Shown: positions 52,188-62,225, counted from the stretch's first letter. The stretch is 64,000 nt of DNA from Prevotella sp. UBA2850 (GCA_002350805.1 DEFO01000015.1:1-64000), one strand, 5' to 3'. The notes: generated by a model not told the origin, from the letters alone. A program made the numbers and translations.

Positions 52188-55100
52188 ATGATGAAACAAA
52201 AAAGACAATGGATTCTAACGTTGTGCATGATGCTCGCCACGTGGGCATGGGCACAGCAGGGGAATATCACCGTCACAGGACAGGTGGTTGACCAGCAGAA
52301 TGAGCCGTTGATTGGCGTCACCGTACAGGTGGTGGGCCAGCAGGGCGGCACTGTGACCGATTTTGATGGTAACTACTCCATCAAGGTGGCTCCTAACGGA
52401 ACCCTGAAGTTCACATATGTGGGCTATCAGGAGCAGACCATCGCAGTGGGAGGCAAGACGACCATCAACGTAATGATGAAAGACGATGCCGAGCTGCTGC
52501 AGGAAGTAGTGGTAGTGGGTTACGGCACACAGAAGAAAGAGTCGCTCACCGGTGCCGTGACCGTGGTCGACTCGAAGGCATTCCAGGAGAAGGGCGGACT
52601 GAGCTCACCGCTGGAGGCTTTGCAGGGCCAGGTGGCCGGTGTGATGATCACACGTGGCTCGAGTGCCCCTGGTGACGAGTCGTGGTCGATGAACCTGCGC
52701 GGTGCCTCGTCAATGAACAGCACCGAGCCGCTGGTGATTATCGATGGTGTGGCTGCCAACTCAGTATCAGAGATGCGCAACCTGAACCCCAACGACATCG
52801 AGAGCATCAACTTCCTGAAAGACGGCTCGGCAGCTATCTACGGTAGCCGTGCTGCCGGCGGTGTGGTGCTCATCACCACCAAGAAAGGCAAAGAAGGCCG
52901 CGTAAAGGTGGAATACGGTGCATCGGCTACGCTGAAGACCCCGGGTCTGCAGCCCACTATGATGACCATCGACGAGTGGGCCGACGGTGTGATGACCGCC
53001 TTGAGGAACGACGGCAACGAGAGCAACGTATGGTACACCTACGCTGAGCTGGCCAAGCTCTACAAAGGCCGTTACATCGACCTGCAAACCAGTGCCAACC
53101 CCTTTGGAACCGCAGCCTTCACCGACGTGCAGGACTTCGTATTCTCTGAGGCCGACTGGCTGGGCGAGCTTTTCGGCAGCACATGGTCGACCGAGCACCA
53201 GCTGAGCGTCAGCGGCGGCACCGACAAATCCAGCTACCGTCTGTCACTGGGTTACAACTACGACGGTTCTACCCTGCAGTATGGCGACAACAACAACCAG
53301 CGCTACAACTTCCGCCTGAACAACACCTTCAAGTTCACCGACCGTCTCTCGCTGGAGTCATCGATTGCCTACAGCCGTCAGCAGCAGGTGGCCCCCACCA
53401 TGATCAGCTCGGCTCTCACCAACACCATGCCTATGCCGGGTCTGCCCTTCACCACGATGGACGGCAAGCCTTACGCATGGGGCTCTTGGGGTTCGCCCGT
53501 GGCCAAGGTGCAGGAGGGTGGTGACAACAAGCTCACCGTCTCGAACATCAACATTTCTGAGACACTGAAATACGATATTACCGACTGGCTGACTGCCAAT
53601 GCCAACGTGGGCTACAACACAGGCTCAGCATGGCGTAACACCGTGCAGAACAGCATCCAGTACTACAACTACGTGGGCAACATGCAGACGCTGAAAGACC
53701 CCGCTCAGGCCAACAGCTACTTCAAGCAGACTAACTCTCGCACCGATTTCTATTCTATTTCTGGTTATGTGAATGCCCACAAGACACTGGCCGACGTCCA
53801 TAACTTGAGCCTCACACTCGGTGCTCAGTATGAGTTCAAGCAGTACACCTACTTCGGCACCCAGGTGAAAGACATCCAGGAAGGTCTCGAGATTGTCAAC
53901 GGTGCTGGTGAGGTGACACTCACAGGACAGGAGGATATCTACGAGAACTCCATCATGTCGTTCTTCGGCCGTTTCAACTACGACTATGCAGGCCGCTACC
54001 TCTTCGAGTTCAATGGCCGTTACGACGGTTCGTCGAAGTTCCTGCCCGAGAACCGCTGGGATTTCTTCTGGGGCGTATCGGCCGGCTGGCGCATCAGCGA
54101 GGAGCAGTTCATGAAGGGCCTCGGCTGGGTGAGCAACCTCAAGCTCCGTGCCTCTTACGCCGAGATGGGTAACCAGAGCGGCATCAGCAACTACGACGGT
54201 GTGCAACTCTATGGCCTCAACACCGCCACTGGTGCATACGTCGGCAGCGACAAGCTCTCTTACATCGCCACCAGTGGTGTGCTGGCCTCGAAGAGCCGTT
54301 CGTGGGAGCGCATCAAGAACTACAACGTTGCCCTCGACTTCGGTTTCAACATCGGCAAGGCAGGCAACCTGAGCGGTACCGTTGAGTACTTCGAGAAGCA
54401 CAACGACAATATGCTCGTAGCCATCTCCTTCCCCGCCACACTGGGCGACAAGGCTCCATCGGCCAACGCCGGTAAGTTCAAGGACTGGGGATATGAGGGA
54501 CAAGTCACCTGGCGCGGAAAAGTCGGCAAGGTCGACTACCACGTAGGCGGAACATTGACCTTCGCCCGCAACGAGCTCACCGACTACGGTGCCACCACCG
54601 TGCTCAAGAGTGGCTACAGCTCCACCTCGCAGGGATATCCCCTGAAGTCTATCTTCGGTCTGCGCTACGCCGGTAAGATTCCCAACGAGGCCACACTGAA
54701 AGCCTACATGGCCAAATACTACGAGAACAACGGCATCGGCATGCCCGCCAACCTGCGCGTGGGCGACAATATGTACTGCGACGAGAACGGCGACGGCAAG
54801 CTCGACGAGAACGACTACATCTACCTGGGTTCCGACGACCCCGAAATCAGCTACTCGTTCAATGCCGGCGTGGCTTACCAGGGCTTCGACCTGAACGTAG
54901 TGTTCCAAGGTGCCGCCAACCGCTTTGTCTACCGCGACCGCAACAACTTCACCGTTCCTATGCGTGCCAACTACACCAACACCACCAATGCCTCTATCGG
55001 CAACACGTGGACACCCGACCACCAGGACGCATGGTACAACCCGTACACCAACGATGGCAACATCAACAACTACAACTACCAAGCCAACTCGCTGACATCG

Positions 55101-55337
55101 CAAGACGGCCGCTACCTGCGTCTGAAGAATGTCACCATCGGCTACACCTTCCCACAGCAGCTGCTCAAGAAGACCGCCGTGCTGCAGGGCTTGCGCCTCT
55201 ATATCACCGGTACAGACCTATGGGAGACCTCGCGCATCAAAGACGGATGGGACCCCGAGGCAAGACGCGACGCATCGGGCGTCGGACGCTACCCCTTCAC
55301 CCGCAACTTCACATTCGGTGCTAACTTTACATTCTAA
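52188..55337 (+). CDS. SusC-type TonB-dependent glycan importer
   Basis: This 1049-residue outer-membrane receptor has a signal peptide (ILTLCMMLATWAWA), a carboxypeptidase-regulatory-like domain starting VTGQVVDQQNEPLIGVTVQV, the conserved EVVVVGYGTQKKESLTGAV segment, a plug with EPLVIIDGVA and GSRAAGGVVLITTKKG, and a barrel ending FTRNFTFGANFTF. No STN domain is present. The gene lies between the sigma factor (25 nt upstream) and SusD (21 nt downstream). With SusD it would take up oligosaccharides released by the surface lyase and by enzymes from the cluster at 24.8-48 kb. Confidence 0.94.
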   Translation: MMKQKRQWILTLCMMLATWAWAQQGNITVTGQVVDQQNEPLIGVTVQVVGQQGGTVTDFDGNYSIKVAPNGTLKFTYVGYQEQTIAVGGKTTINVMMKDDAELLQEVVVVGYGTQKKESLTGAVTVVDSKAFQEKGGLSSPLEALQGQVAGVMITRGSSAPGDESWSMNLRGASSMNSTEPLVIIDGVAANSVSEMRNLNPNDIESINFLKDGSAAIYGSRAAGGVVLITTKKGKEGRVKVEYGASATLKTPGLQPTMMTIDEWADGVMTALRNDGNESNVWYTYAELAKLYKGRYIDLQTSANPFGTAAFTDVQDFVFSEADWLGELFGSTWSTEHQLSVSGGTDKSSYRLSLGYNYDGSTLQYGDNNNQRYNFRLNNTFKFTDRLSLESSIAYSRQQQVAPTMISSALTNTMPMPGLPFTTMDGKPYAWGSWGSPVAKVQEGGDNKLTVSNINISETLKYDITDWLTANANVGYNTGSAWRNTVQNSIQYYNYVGNMQTLKDPAQANSYFKQTNSRTDFYSISGYVNAHKTLADVHNLSLTLGAQYEFKQYTYFGTQVKDIQEGLEIVNGAGEVTLTGQEDIYENSIMSFFGRFNYDYAGRYLFEFNGRYDGSSKFLPENRWDFFWGVSAGWRISEEQFMKGLGWVSNLKLRASYAEMGNQSGISNYDGVQLYGLNTATGAYVGSDKLSYIATSGVLASKSRSWERIKNYNVALDFGFNIGKAGNLSGTVEYFEKHNDNMLVAISFPATLGDKAPSANAGKFKDWGYEGQVTWRGKVGKVDYHVGGTLTFARNELTDYGATTVLKSGYSSTSQGYPLKSIFGLRYAGKIPNEATLKAYMAKYYENNGIGMPANLRVGDNMYCDENGDGKLDENDYIYLGSDDPEISYSFNAGVAYQGFDLNVVFQGAANRFVYRDRNNFTVPMRANYTNTTNASIGNTWTPDHQDAWYNPYTNDGNINNYNYQANSLTSQDGRYLRLKNVTIGYTFPQQLLKKTAVLQGLRLYITGTDLWETSRIKDGWDPEARRDASGVGRYPFTRNFTFGANFTF

Positions 55338-55358
55338 TTCAGAAAGGAGATATCGATT

Positions 55359-57077
55359 ATGACAACGAGAATATTCAAATACATCTGCGCCCTCTGCATC
55401 ATCTGCGGACTGACATCGTGCATGGATCTCGATCCTAAGGCCGACCTGGGCGACAACCTCGTGTGGAGCAAGCCTGACAACTTCCAGCTCTTTGCCAACC
55501 AGTTCTACGGCTGGACACGCGACTTCCAGCAAGGCGCCAGCTATGGCTCGGGCGTCGTCGACGGTCCACACAGCGACTATCGCTCCGACCTCGTCTGCAC
55601 CAGCAGCGTCAACACCTACAGCCAGGGCACCAACGCCATTCCTGCCACCGACGACAACTTCACCACACTCTACAAGCGCATCTACTACACCAACCTGCTG
55701 CTGAAGAATGCCGAGGGTTTTGCCGACCAGGCTGCCATCGCCGCACCGAAGGGCGAGGCCCTGTGGTTCCGTGCCTATCTGCACTTCGAGTTGGTTCAGC
55801 TCTATGGCAACGCCCAACTGCTCACCACTCCGCTCGACATGGACAGCGAACAGCTCTATGGTCCGCGCGACGACCGCGGCGTGGTTATCGACCAGATTAT
55901 CAAAGACCTGCAGGAGGCTGCCACGCTGCTGCCCTCCACGCCCTCAGCTGCCGGCCGTCTGTCGAAAGACGCTGCCAACGCCATGATCTCGCGCGTAGCT
56001 CTCTACGAAGGCACCTGGCAGAAGTTCCACAACAACAACACCTCGCGTGCTCAGGAACTGCTCACCATTGCCAAGAATGCCGCCGATGCCGTCATCAGTG
56101 CCGGCAACTACAAACTGTTCTACAACGACCAGTTGGGCAAGGACAGCTACCGCTACATGTTCATCCTCGAGGATGCCGCACAGTGCAACCCTGCCGGACT
56201 GGCCAAGAAAGACAATACCGAGTACATCATGACCACCCGTCACCGCGATGGCGACAAGATGGCCCTCAACGTCACCCATGCCTTCGTGGGCAATGTGTGC
56301 TACCCCACCCGCAAACTGGCCAATATGTATCTCTGCCAGGACGGTCTGCCCGTCGAGAAGTCAAAGGTGTTCCAGGGTTATGCACTGGCTACCAGCGAGT
56401 TCCAGAACCGCGACAACCGTATGAACGGCACCATGCTGGTTCATGGCGAGAAGTATTGGAACAACGATGGTAAGTGGCGCACCACTTGGACAGCCGACGA
56501 TCTGAACGACGCCCTCGAGGCCAACGTCCGCTCCAACAGCGGCTACCAGACCCGCAAATGGGGAGTAGAGCGCAAGGTCGACGACTTCTACGAGTCGATG
56601 GACTACCCCGTCATCCGCTATGCCGAGGTGCTGCTCAACTATGCCGAGGCTGCCTACGAGCTGGGCGAGAGCATTAGCGACGCCGACCTCGACAAGAGCC
56701 TCAACCTAGTACGCCTGCGTGTGAACCCCAACATGCCGAAGCTCAGCAACAGCTTTGTCACCGCCAACGGACTGAACATGCGCGAGGAGATCCGCCGCGA
56801 GCGCACCGTCGAGCTCATCCTCGAGGGATTCCGCATCGACGACCTCAAGCGCTGGGCCACAGCACCCACTGAGATGAAGCAAGACCAGCTGGGTGTGAAG
56901 ATGACCGGCACATGGTTCGAGGCCAACTGGACCGGTCAGGCACGCGCCCTCAACAGCGACGGCTGCATCGTGATGTACACCGACCGTACATGGAACGACA
57001 AACTCTATCTCTATCCGCTTCCCAGCGATCAGCTGCAGCTCAACCCGCAGTTAGGACAGAATCCTGGATGGGAGTAA
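55359..57077 (+). CDS. SusD/RagB-family surface lipoprotein
   Basis: This 572-residue lipoprotein has a lipobox LTSC and the mature start MDLDPKADLGDNLVWSKPDN. It shows the classic SusD N-terminal region (RIYYTNLLLKNAEG, GEALWFRAYLHFELVQLYG) and C-terminal RagB/SusD part (YPVIRYAEVLLNYAEAAYEL, REEIRRERTVELILEGFRID, DLKRWATA). It belongs to the RagB/SusD group, unlike the SusD_2-type protein at 8138. It forms the lid and ligand-binding partner of the preceding SusC. A surface Big_2 lipoprotein gene follows after 43 nt. Confidence 0.94.
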   Translation: MTTRIFKYICALCIICGLTSCMDLDPKADLGDNLVWSKPDNFQLFANQFYGWTRDFQQGASYGSGVVDGPHSDYRSDLVCTSSVNTYSQGTNAIPATDDNFTTLYKRIYYTNLLLKNAEGFADQAAIAAPKGEALWFRAYLHFELVQLYGNAQLLTTPLDMDSEQLYGPRDDRGVVIDQIIKDLQEAATLLPSTPSAAGRLSKDAANAMISRVALYEGTWQKFHNNNTSRAQELLTIAKNAADAVISAGNYKLFYNDQLGKDSYRYMFILEDAAQCNPAGLAKKDNTEYIMTTRHRDGDKMALNVTHAFVGNVCYPTRKLANMYLCQDGLPVEKSKVFQGYALATSEFQNRDNRMNGTMLVHGEKYWNNDGKWRTTWTADDLNDALEANVRSNSGYQTRKWGVERKVDDFYESMDYPVIRYAEVLLNYAEAAYELGESISDADLDKSLNLVRLRVNPNMPKLSNSFVTANGLNMREEIRRERTVELILEGFRIDDLKRWATAPTEMKQDQLGVKMTGTWFEANWTGQARALNSDGCIVMYTDRTWNDKLYLYPLPSDQLQLNPQLGQNPGWE

Positions 57078-57120
57078 GTTTTATTCAGTGAATAGTGAAC
57101 AGAAATAAAAGCAAATAATT

Positions 57121-58695
57121 ATGATGACGAAAAATATTAAACATATATTCTGTGCCGGTATCGCCCTGTTCAGCATGGCAGCAGTCCTCGTAGCCTGCGG
57201 CGACAAAGAGGCTCCGATAGAAGACCTCCAGCCGGCCATCTGCCCGGCAACGATTGAGTTCAATCTGCCCGACAACCTGCAGCAGTTGGTATATACCGAC
57301 GAGACCGGTGCCCGTGTGCTGCCCCTCATCAAGGGCGAGCATGTCACGCTGCCCTACACCGTGACCCCCGACAACATCACGTTCAACGATGTGGTATGGA
57401 CCTCCAGCAACCCCGAGATAGCCTCGGTCGACGACCAGGGTAACGTCGACGCCCTCAGCGGCGACGGCATCGGCTACAGCATTGTGCAGCTGGCTCCCGT
57501 GGGTATGTTCTCAGGCAGTGGTGTAAACTGCAACCTGAAGATCCGCGTTTCCAACACGCTCATCAAGGCCGAAAGCATCACCGTCACCTGCTCGGGCACC
57601 GAGGTGTATGCCGGTGAGACCCTCCAGGCAACAGCCAAGATCATGCCTGAGTCGGCCACCTACCAGACCGTGAAGTGGAGCAGTTCCAACGAGGCTGCCG
57701 CCACCGTCGACGCCAATGGTGTCATCACCGGTAAGGTGACCTCTGCCATGCGCACCCCTGTCACCATCACCGCCACCTCGCTAGACGGCAGCAACGTCTT
57801 GGGGTCTGTCGAGATTATCGTGCTGCAGATTGTTCAGCCGCAGGATATCACCATCGATCAGAAGTATGCTGCGCCCAACTACTATTGCGCCATCAACGAG
57901 AAATCGGTAGAACTGGCTTACACCACCGTTCCTGCCGAGTGCACCAAGTCGCTCATCGAATGGACCAGCAGCGACGAGTCCATTGCCACCGTCGAGGGAG
58001 GCATTGTGAAGTTCAACCAGAGCGGCAACTTCGGCGATGTGACCATCACAGCACGCTGTCCGGAGACTGGCAAGGAGTCGAGCATCAAACTGAGCCTGCC
58101 CGCCGGACTCATCCGCGAGACATATCACAATCCTAACCAGTATTCTTGGTACAACGCCAAGCAGAGCGGCAATGGCACAGCTTCTTCTCACGAGTGGCAC
58201 GATGGCTACATCACCATCACTACTTATAAGCAGAACGCCACCAACCAGCGTGCCGACATTCGCTGCTGGGATGCTCACACATGGTTCCACATTGGCAACT
58301 ACCCAATCTTTGCCTTCCGAATGGACGATGTGAAAGACCTCGGTCATGGCATCACCAGCCGTAACATCAACATCGACGCGGTAGGTAAGAGCGCCAGCGG
58401 CGCAGACTACAAGGCCATTGCCAATGGTAACAATAAATATCTGCACGACTACAAGTGCTCCGACGGCTCTCACGTCTTCATCTACGACCTCGCCACACAG
58501 GCTTGCGGCACAGGCGGACTGATGCCTACCACCGAGACGGTAGACTTCACTACCCTGCAGATCAAACATGCCGACATGCGTACCGTTGACCACCAGTTCC
58601 AGTACAACCTCTACTGGGTACAGACCTTCAAGTCGATGGCCGACCTCGAGAACTATGTCAAGGGCGAAGGCCTCACATGGGAAGTGATTAAGTAA
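57121..58695 (+). CDS. surface lipoprotein with Big_2-type domains and DUF4979-like C-terminus
   Basis: This 524-residue lipoprotein has a lipobox VLVAC. It contains Ig-like Big_2-type modules recognised by VVWTSSNPEIASVDDQGNVD (residues ~95-120), VKWSSSNEAAATVDANGVIT (~185-205) and IEWTSSDESIATVEGGIVK (~280-300). The C-terminal ~180 residues, rich in Trp, Tyr and His, may be the glycan-binding module (DUF4979-like by appearance). In the position after SusD such proteins act as SusE/F-like surface glycan-binding proteins (family knowledge). The next gene begins 16 nt downstream. No catalytic motif is seen. Confidence 0.8.
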   Translation: MMTKNIKHIFCAGIALFSMAAVLVACGDKEAPIEDLQPAICPATIEFNLPDNLQQLVYTDETGARVLPLIKGEHVTLPYTVTPDNITFNDVVWTSSNPEIASVDDQGNVDALSGDGIGYSIVQLAPVGMFSGSGVNCNLKIRVSNTLIKAESITVTCSGTEVYAGETLQATAKIMPESATYQTVKWSSSNEAAATVDANGVITGKVTSAMRTPVTITATSLDGSNVLGSVEIIVLQIVQPQDITIDQKYAAPNYYCAINEKSVELAYTTVPAECTKSLIEWTSSDESIATVEGGIVKFNQSGNFGDVTITARCPETGKESSIKLSLPAGLIRETYHNPNQYSWYNAKQSGNGTASSHEWHDGYITITTYKQNATNQRADIRCWDAHTWFHIGNYPIFAFRMDDVKDLGHGITSRNINIDAVGKSASGADYKAIANGNNKYLHDYKCSDGSHVFIYDLATQACGTGGLMPTTETVDFTTLQIKHADMRTVDHQFQYNLYWVQTFKSMADLENYVKGEGLTWEVIK

Positions 58696-58711
58696 TTGAA
58701 AAATAACGATT

Positions 58712-60109
58712 ATGATGAAGAATATTAAGAACATATTGATAGCAGGCTTGGTTTGTTGCGGTATCTCCGCAACAACCACCTCCTGCCGCGAGAATGAGTT
58801 TGGTGAGGTCGACCTCGACATTCCCGAGGACACCTACACACCGATTGAAGCCTCCTACAGCTTCGCTAGCCACTGTGCCATGTACACCGACGCCGACTTC
58901 CAGCGTGTCAAGCAGTCGCTCGACAACGGTTCGGCACCACAGGTAGTGAAAGACGAGCTGCAGAACCTGAAGAACTCCAAGTACACCCTGCTCAGCTACA
59001 CCCCCACCCCGCAGACCAAGATTGTGCGCGGCGACCCCAAGGGCACGGGTTTCGACAGCGAGAACTACGCCTATGCCATGCGCGATGCCGCTGCCGCCTA
59101 TCAGATGGGCATGCTCTGGCGCCTCACTGGTGACGACCGCTATGCCACCAAGGCCGTCGAGATTCTCAATGCCTGGGCCAACACCTGCACCGAGATAGCC
59201 TCTAACGATGCCAACCAGGTGCTCGCTGCCGGTGCACAGGGTTACACCTTCGCCAATGCCGCCGGCATGCTGCACGACTTCAGCGGATGGGCCACCTCGC
59301 AGCGCGAGCAGTTCAAGCAGTGGATACTCAAGGTGTTCGCCGCCAAGAACAAGAACTTCCTCGACACCCACACCGGCAGCAACGTCTGTGCCGAGCACTA
59401 CTGGTCGAACTGGGATCTGGTCAACATGTGCTCCTACTTCGCCATCGGTGTGCTCACCGAGAACAGCGAGATGGTGAACTACGTCGTCAACTACTTCTAC
59501 CAGGGCGTAGGCAACGGCTGCATCAAGCGGCTTATCCGCGGCACCCACAGCGATCCCCTCGGTACTGGCGAGACCATTTGTCAGAACCAGGAGTCGGGAC
59601 GCGACCAGGGTCACTCTGAGATGTCGATGATGGTCACCGCCAACCTCGCTCAGATGGCATGGACCCTCTATCAGGCCAACCCCAGCGTCAAGGAACTCGA
59701 CTTCTTCTCTGCCAACGACAATGCCATCATGAAGATGGGCGAATACGTGGCCCTCTTCAACCTGCGCAACGGCAATGACAACAAAAACGCCACTGGCTCA
59801 TGGCTTGTCTCGGCCACCCAGATGCCCTTCGAGCGCTTTGAGTATTGCCAACCCGGTTGTGGCTGCAGCAACCAGAGCCACGGAGCCATCCACACACAGG
59901 CCGCCGACGACAGCGGACGCGGCAGCATCCGTCCGGGATGGGAGATTCTGCTCGCCCACTACAAGAACACCGCCGGTCACAAATACATTCAGCAGATGGC
60001 CGACAAGATCCGCCCCGAGGGTGGTGCCGGTGAGGGCCTCAACCGCTACGGCGACAACTCAGGAGCCTTCGACCAGCTGGGATGGAGCACCATCATGCTC
60101 TACCAGTAA
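58712..60109 (+). CDS. alginate-lyase-superfamily surface lipoprotein (probable polysaccharide lyase)
   Basis: This 465-residue lipoprotein starts with a signal peptide and a lipobox ending TTSC. The mature protein is an alpha-barrel of the alginate-lyase superfamily (PF05426-like): YAMRDAAAAYQMGMLWRLTG, CAEHYWSNWDLVNMCSYFAI and CQNQESGRDQGHSEMSMMV, with conserved His, Tyr and Arg that commonly serve in beta-elimination. It shares the ESGRDQGH-type motif with the N-terminal half of the protein at 30205. Candidates include PL38-like glucuronan/alginate lyases. As the last gene of the PUL, anchored at the surface, it would make the first cuts in a uronic-acid-containing backbone; the GH88 enzyme would process products. 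Confidence 0.8.
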   Translation: MMKNIKNILIAGLVCCGISATTTSCRENEFGEVDLDIPEDTYTPIEASYSFASHCAMYTDADFQRVKQSLDNGSAPQVVKDELQNLKNSKYTLLSYTPTPQTKIVRGDPKGTGFDSENYAYAMRDAAAAYQMGMLWRLTGDDRYATKAVEILNAWANTCTEIASNDANQVLAAGAQGYTFANAAGMLHDFSGWATSQREQFKQWILKVFAAKNKNFLDTHTGSNVCAEHYWSNWDLVNMCSYFAIGVLTENSEMVNYVVNYFYQGVGNGCIKRLIRGTHSDPLGTGETICQNQESGRDQGHSEMSMMVTANLAQMAWTLYQANPSVKELDFFSANDNAIMKMGEYVALFNLRNGNDNKNATGSWLVSATQMPFERFEYCQPGCGCSNQSHGAIHTQAADDSGRGSIRPGWEILLAHYKNTAGHKYIQQMADKIRPEGGAGEGLNRYGDNSGAFDQLGWSTIMLYQ

Positions 60110-60130
60110 GTCCTGTCCCATAAACCCACT

Positions 60131-60168
60131 AAAAGGAAGTAACACCGCGTTACTTCCTTTTTTTTATT
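60131..60168 (+). terminator. strong rho-independent terminator of the SusC/D PUL
   Basis: A perfect 13-bp stem (aaaaggaagtaac at 60131-60143, complement at 60149-60161) with a 5-nt loop is followed by a T-run, 21 nt after the lyase stop. Confidence 0.92.
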
Positions 60169-60367
60169 CCACCTGGCAAACCAGATGTGATCCTTCCCCA
60201 TCCATGTAGATGAGGAAAAAAAGGACCACCTCGAGGGCCTGAAAAATGCAAAAATGGGGATAAATAATAAGGTTTTAAGATTCTCCCATCAAGGGTAATG
60301 ACATTCTGAGAGCTTTAAAAACACTTTAGTAATGAAACTGCAGTAGCCATCCATTCACCACCCAGAA

Positions 60368-61501
60368 TTATTCCAGTTTCGGATTGATGTACAACCGGTT
60401 GTGGTGGAGCTTGGCATTCACCTTCTCCATGCGGTTGAGGGTCTTCACCACATAGTCTATGCCTTTCTCGCGTGGCACGATGAAACGCATGCGGTAGTCG
60501 AGGAGCCAAGGGCGCAGACTGACGATGCTCACATTATAGTATTGCCCGATCTCGCGCAGAATGTCGCGCAGGGGGATGTTGTCAAAATAGAAATAGCCAT
60601 CGCGCCACGAGGTGAACTGGTCGGTGTCGGTGAGGGTCCTGACGGTCAGCTGAGAGTTGACTATCGACAGCTGCTGTCCGGGGGTGAGGATGACCTCATG
60701 TATCTGGGGCCACAGCTCGCCCATGCGGCGGTTCTCCTGATCGGTTGCCTGTTCTACGTTGAGCAGACGGCACGACACCTTGCCGCTGATGAGTGTGATA
60801 TACTCGGGACGGCCCTCATAGGCTGTGATGTCGAACTCGGTGCCCAGCACGGTGGTCTGGCTTTTGGCGGTGGTGACGACGAAAGGATGGGCGACGTCGC
60901 GGGCAACGACAAAATAGGCTTGTCCGCTGAACTTCACCTCACGCTTGTCGCCGATGAAGTGGTTGGGATAGACGATGCGGCTGCCGGGATGCATGAAGAC
61001 CTTGCTGCCGTCGGGCAGGTCGACCTGCAGCGACTGTCCCACGGGCACGTTGAGGCGCAGCTGCTCGACCTCCATCTGATCTGTGTCGACGACCACCCTG
61101 CGGTCGGGGTGCCCAGCCTGTGCGACCATGCGGATGGGCACGGTGGTGCCGTCGTCGGTGGTGATGGTGGGTTGCTGCTGCTCGCTGACGGCCTCGAAGA
61201 AGAGCCCCTGCTCCTTCGCAGCCTTGGGTTTGAGCAGGAAGACGGCGGCGACGAGCACGGCGGCTGCCGAGAGGATGGCGGCACCGATGTAGCGCAGACG
61301 GGCACGGCGACGGCGCTGATGGAACAGCCAGAGCTGCTCGTCGACGTCGGCTGCGGGCATCTGCTCGCGCGCCAGCACGTTCTGAGCCACGAAGATATCC
61401 TCGCAGGCCTTGCGCAGGTCTGCGTCCTGGTCGATCATCCTCAGCTGCTCGGAGCTCACCTCGGTGCCGGCATTCATGATATCGAGTGCTTCGTCGGTCA
61501 T
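60368..61501 (-). CDS. FecR-family anti-sigma factor
   Basis: This 377-residue inner-membrane protein has a cytoplasmic N-terminus of ~80 residues expected to bind the sigma factor, one transmembrane helix (~84-104, YIGAAILSAAAVLVAAVFLL), a periplasmic FecR domain (GQSLQVDLPDGSKVFMHPGS, FSGQAYFVVARDVAHPFVVT, TVLGTEFDITAYE) and a C-terminal DUF4974-like domain (FDNIPLRDILREIGQYYNVS). It is encoded 66 nt after the ECF sigma gene and would receive a signal from the STN domain of the divergent SusC receptor at 62226, the standard trans-envelope arrangement (family knowledge). Confidence 0.93.
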   Translation of the reverse strand: MTDEALDIMNAGTEVSSEQLRMIDQDADLRKACEDIFVAQNVLAREQMPAADVDEQLWLFHQRRRRARLRYIGAAILSAAAVLVAAVFLLKPKAAKEQGLFFEAVSEQQQPTITTDDGTTVPIRMVAQAGHPDRRVVVDTDQMEVEQLRLNVPVGQSLQVDLPDGSKVFMHPGSRIVYPNHFIGDKREVKFSGQAYFVVARDVAHPFVVTTAKSQTTVLGTEFDITAYEGRPEYITLISGKVSCRLLNVEQATDQENRRMGELWPQIHEVILTPGQQLSIVNSQLTVRTLTDTDQFTSWRDGYFYFDNIPLRDILREIGQYYNVSIVSLRPWLLDYRMRFIVPREKGIDYVVKTLNRMEKVNAKLHHNRLYINPKLE

Positions 61502-61567
61502 GTGGTCTTTGGGTAGTGTCGTTTTATTATATAACGGATGAGAAAATGAAATAGGTACTTTTTCTGT

Positions 61568-62068
61568 TTATATTTTCAGTTTTTCGCGTTTCTCGCGGAT
61601 GATGGCGAGGGCCTTGGAGATGTGTTTCTTCACCATGCTGACGCTGACGCCGAGCCGCTGAGCCACCTCTTTATAATGTTTGCGGTCGACGTAGCACCAG
61701 ATGAAGATTTCCTTGGTGGGTGGTTTGAGCGAGTTGAGCACCTCCTCGACAATCTGCTCGCGCTCCTGCAGCTCCAGCGGGTCGACGCTGCTGTCGTAGG
61801 GCGACGACACCTTCATGGCCAGTTCGGCATAATTACGGCGTGTCTCGATGCGGCGGAGCAGGTCGATGGCTTTATTGCGCACGTTCTTATAGAGATAGCC
61901 GCGCACGCTGTGCTCCTCCATGTCAGCGAAATGGCGCCACACATCCTCATAGGCGTCGTGCACGATGTCGCGCGCGTCGTCGGGGTCGTGCATGAACTGC
62001 ATCGCAAAACAATACAACTCGTTGTAGTATTTGCGGAAGATGCGGTCGAAATCTTTTTTCTCGTCCAT
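61568..62068 (-). CDS. ECF-type RNA polymerase sigma factor partnered with FecR
   Basis: This 166-residue sigma-70 factor has region 2 (KYYNELYCFAMQFMHDPDDA, RDIVHDAYEDVWRHF, VRGYLYKNVRNKAIDLLRR) and region 4 (LKPPTKEIFIWCYVDRKHYK, EVAQRLGVSVSMVKKHISKA). It precedes the FecR gene and is divergent from the STN-type SusC gene, which it probably activates. A standard promoter is found at 62107-62138, so the regulator itself is read by the housekeeping polymerase. Confidence 0.94.
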   Translation of the reverse strand: MDEKKDFDRIFRKYYNELYCFAMQFMHDPDDARDIVHDAYEDVWRHFADMEEHSVRGYLYKNVRNKAIDLLRRIETRRNYAELAMKVSSPYDSSVDPLELQEREQIVEEVLNSLKPPTKEIFIWCYVDRKHYKEVAQRLGVSVSMVKKHISKALAIIREKREKLKI

Positions 62069-62106
62069 TTCTTTACCAGGGAATGAAAAGTGTGGCTTTT
62101 CGGGTA

Positions 62107-62138
62107 CAAAAGTAATAAATTATAAAGAAAACTGCAAA
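62107..62138 (-). promoter_or_regulatory. promoter of the sigma-FecR operon
   Basis: Minus strand: TACTTTTG (62107-62114) as -7 and TTTG (62135-62138) as -33, spacing 20 bp. No such element is found for the divergent SusC gene, which fits activation by the ECF factor. Confidence 0.75.
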
Positions 62139-62225
62139 AAAACGTAGCCATTTCTTATTCTCATCCGTTTCATTAACAGAATAATCTAACATAACCATTC
62201 TAACAAACATCTAATTATTAAGCTT

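Noticed and set aside
53625..55103. 492-codon minus-strand frame inside SusC
   Set aside because: Shadow of the receptor gene; Val/Gly-rich translation without motifs.
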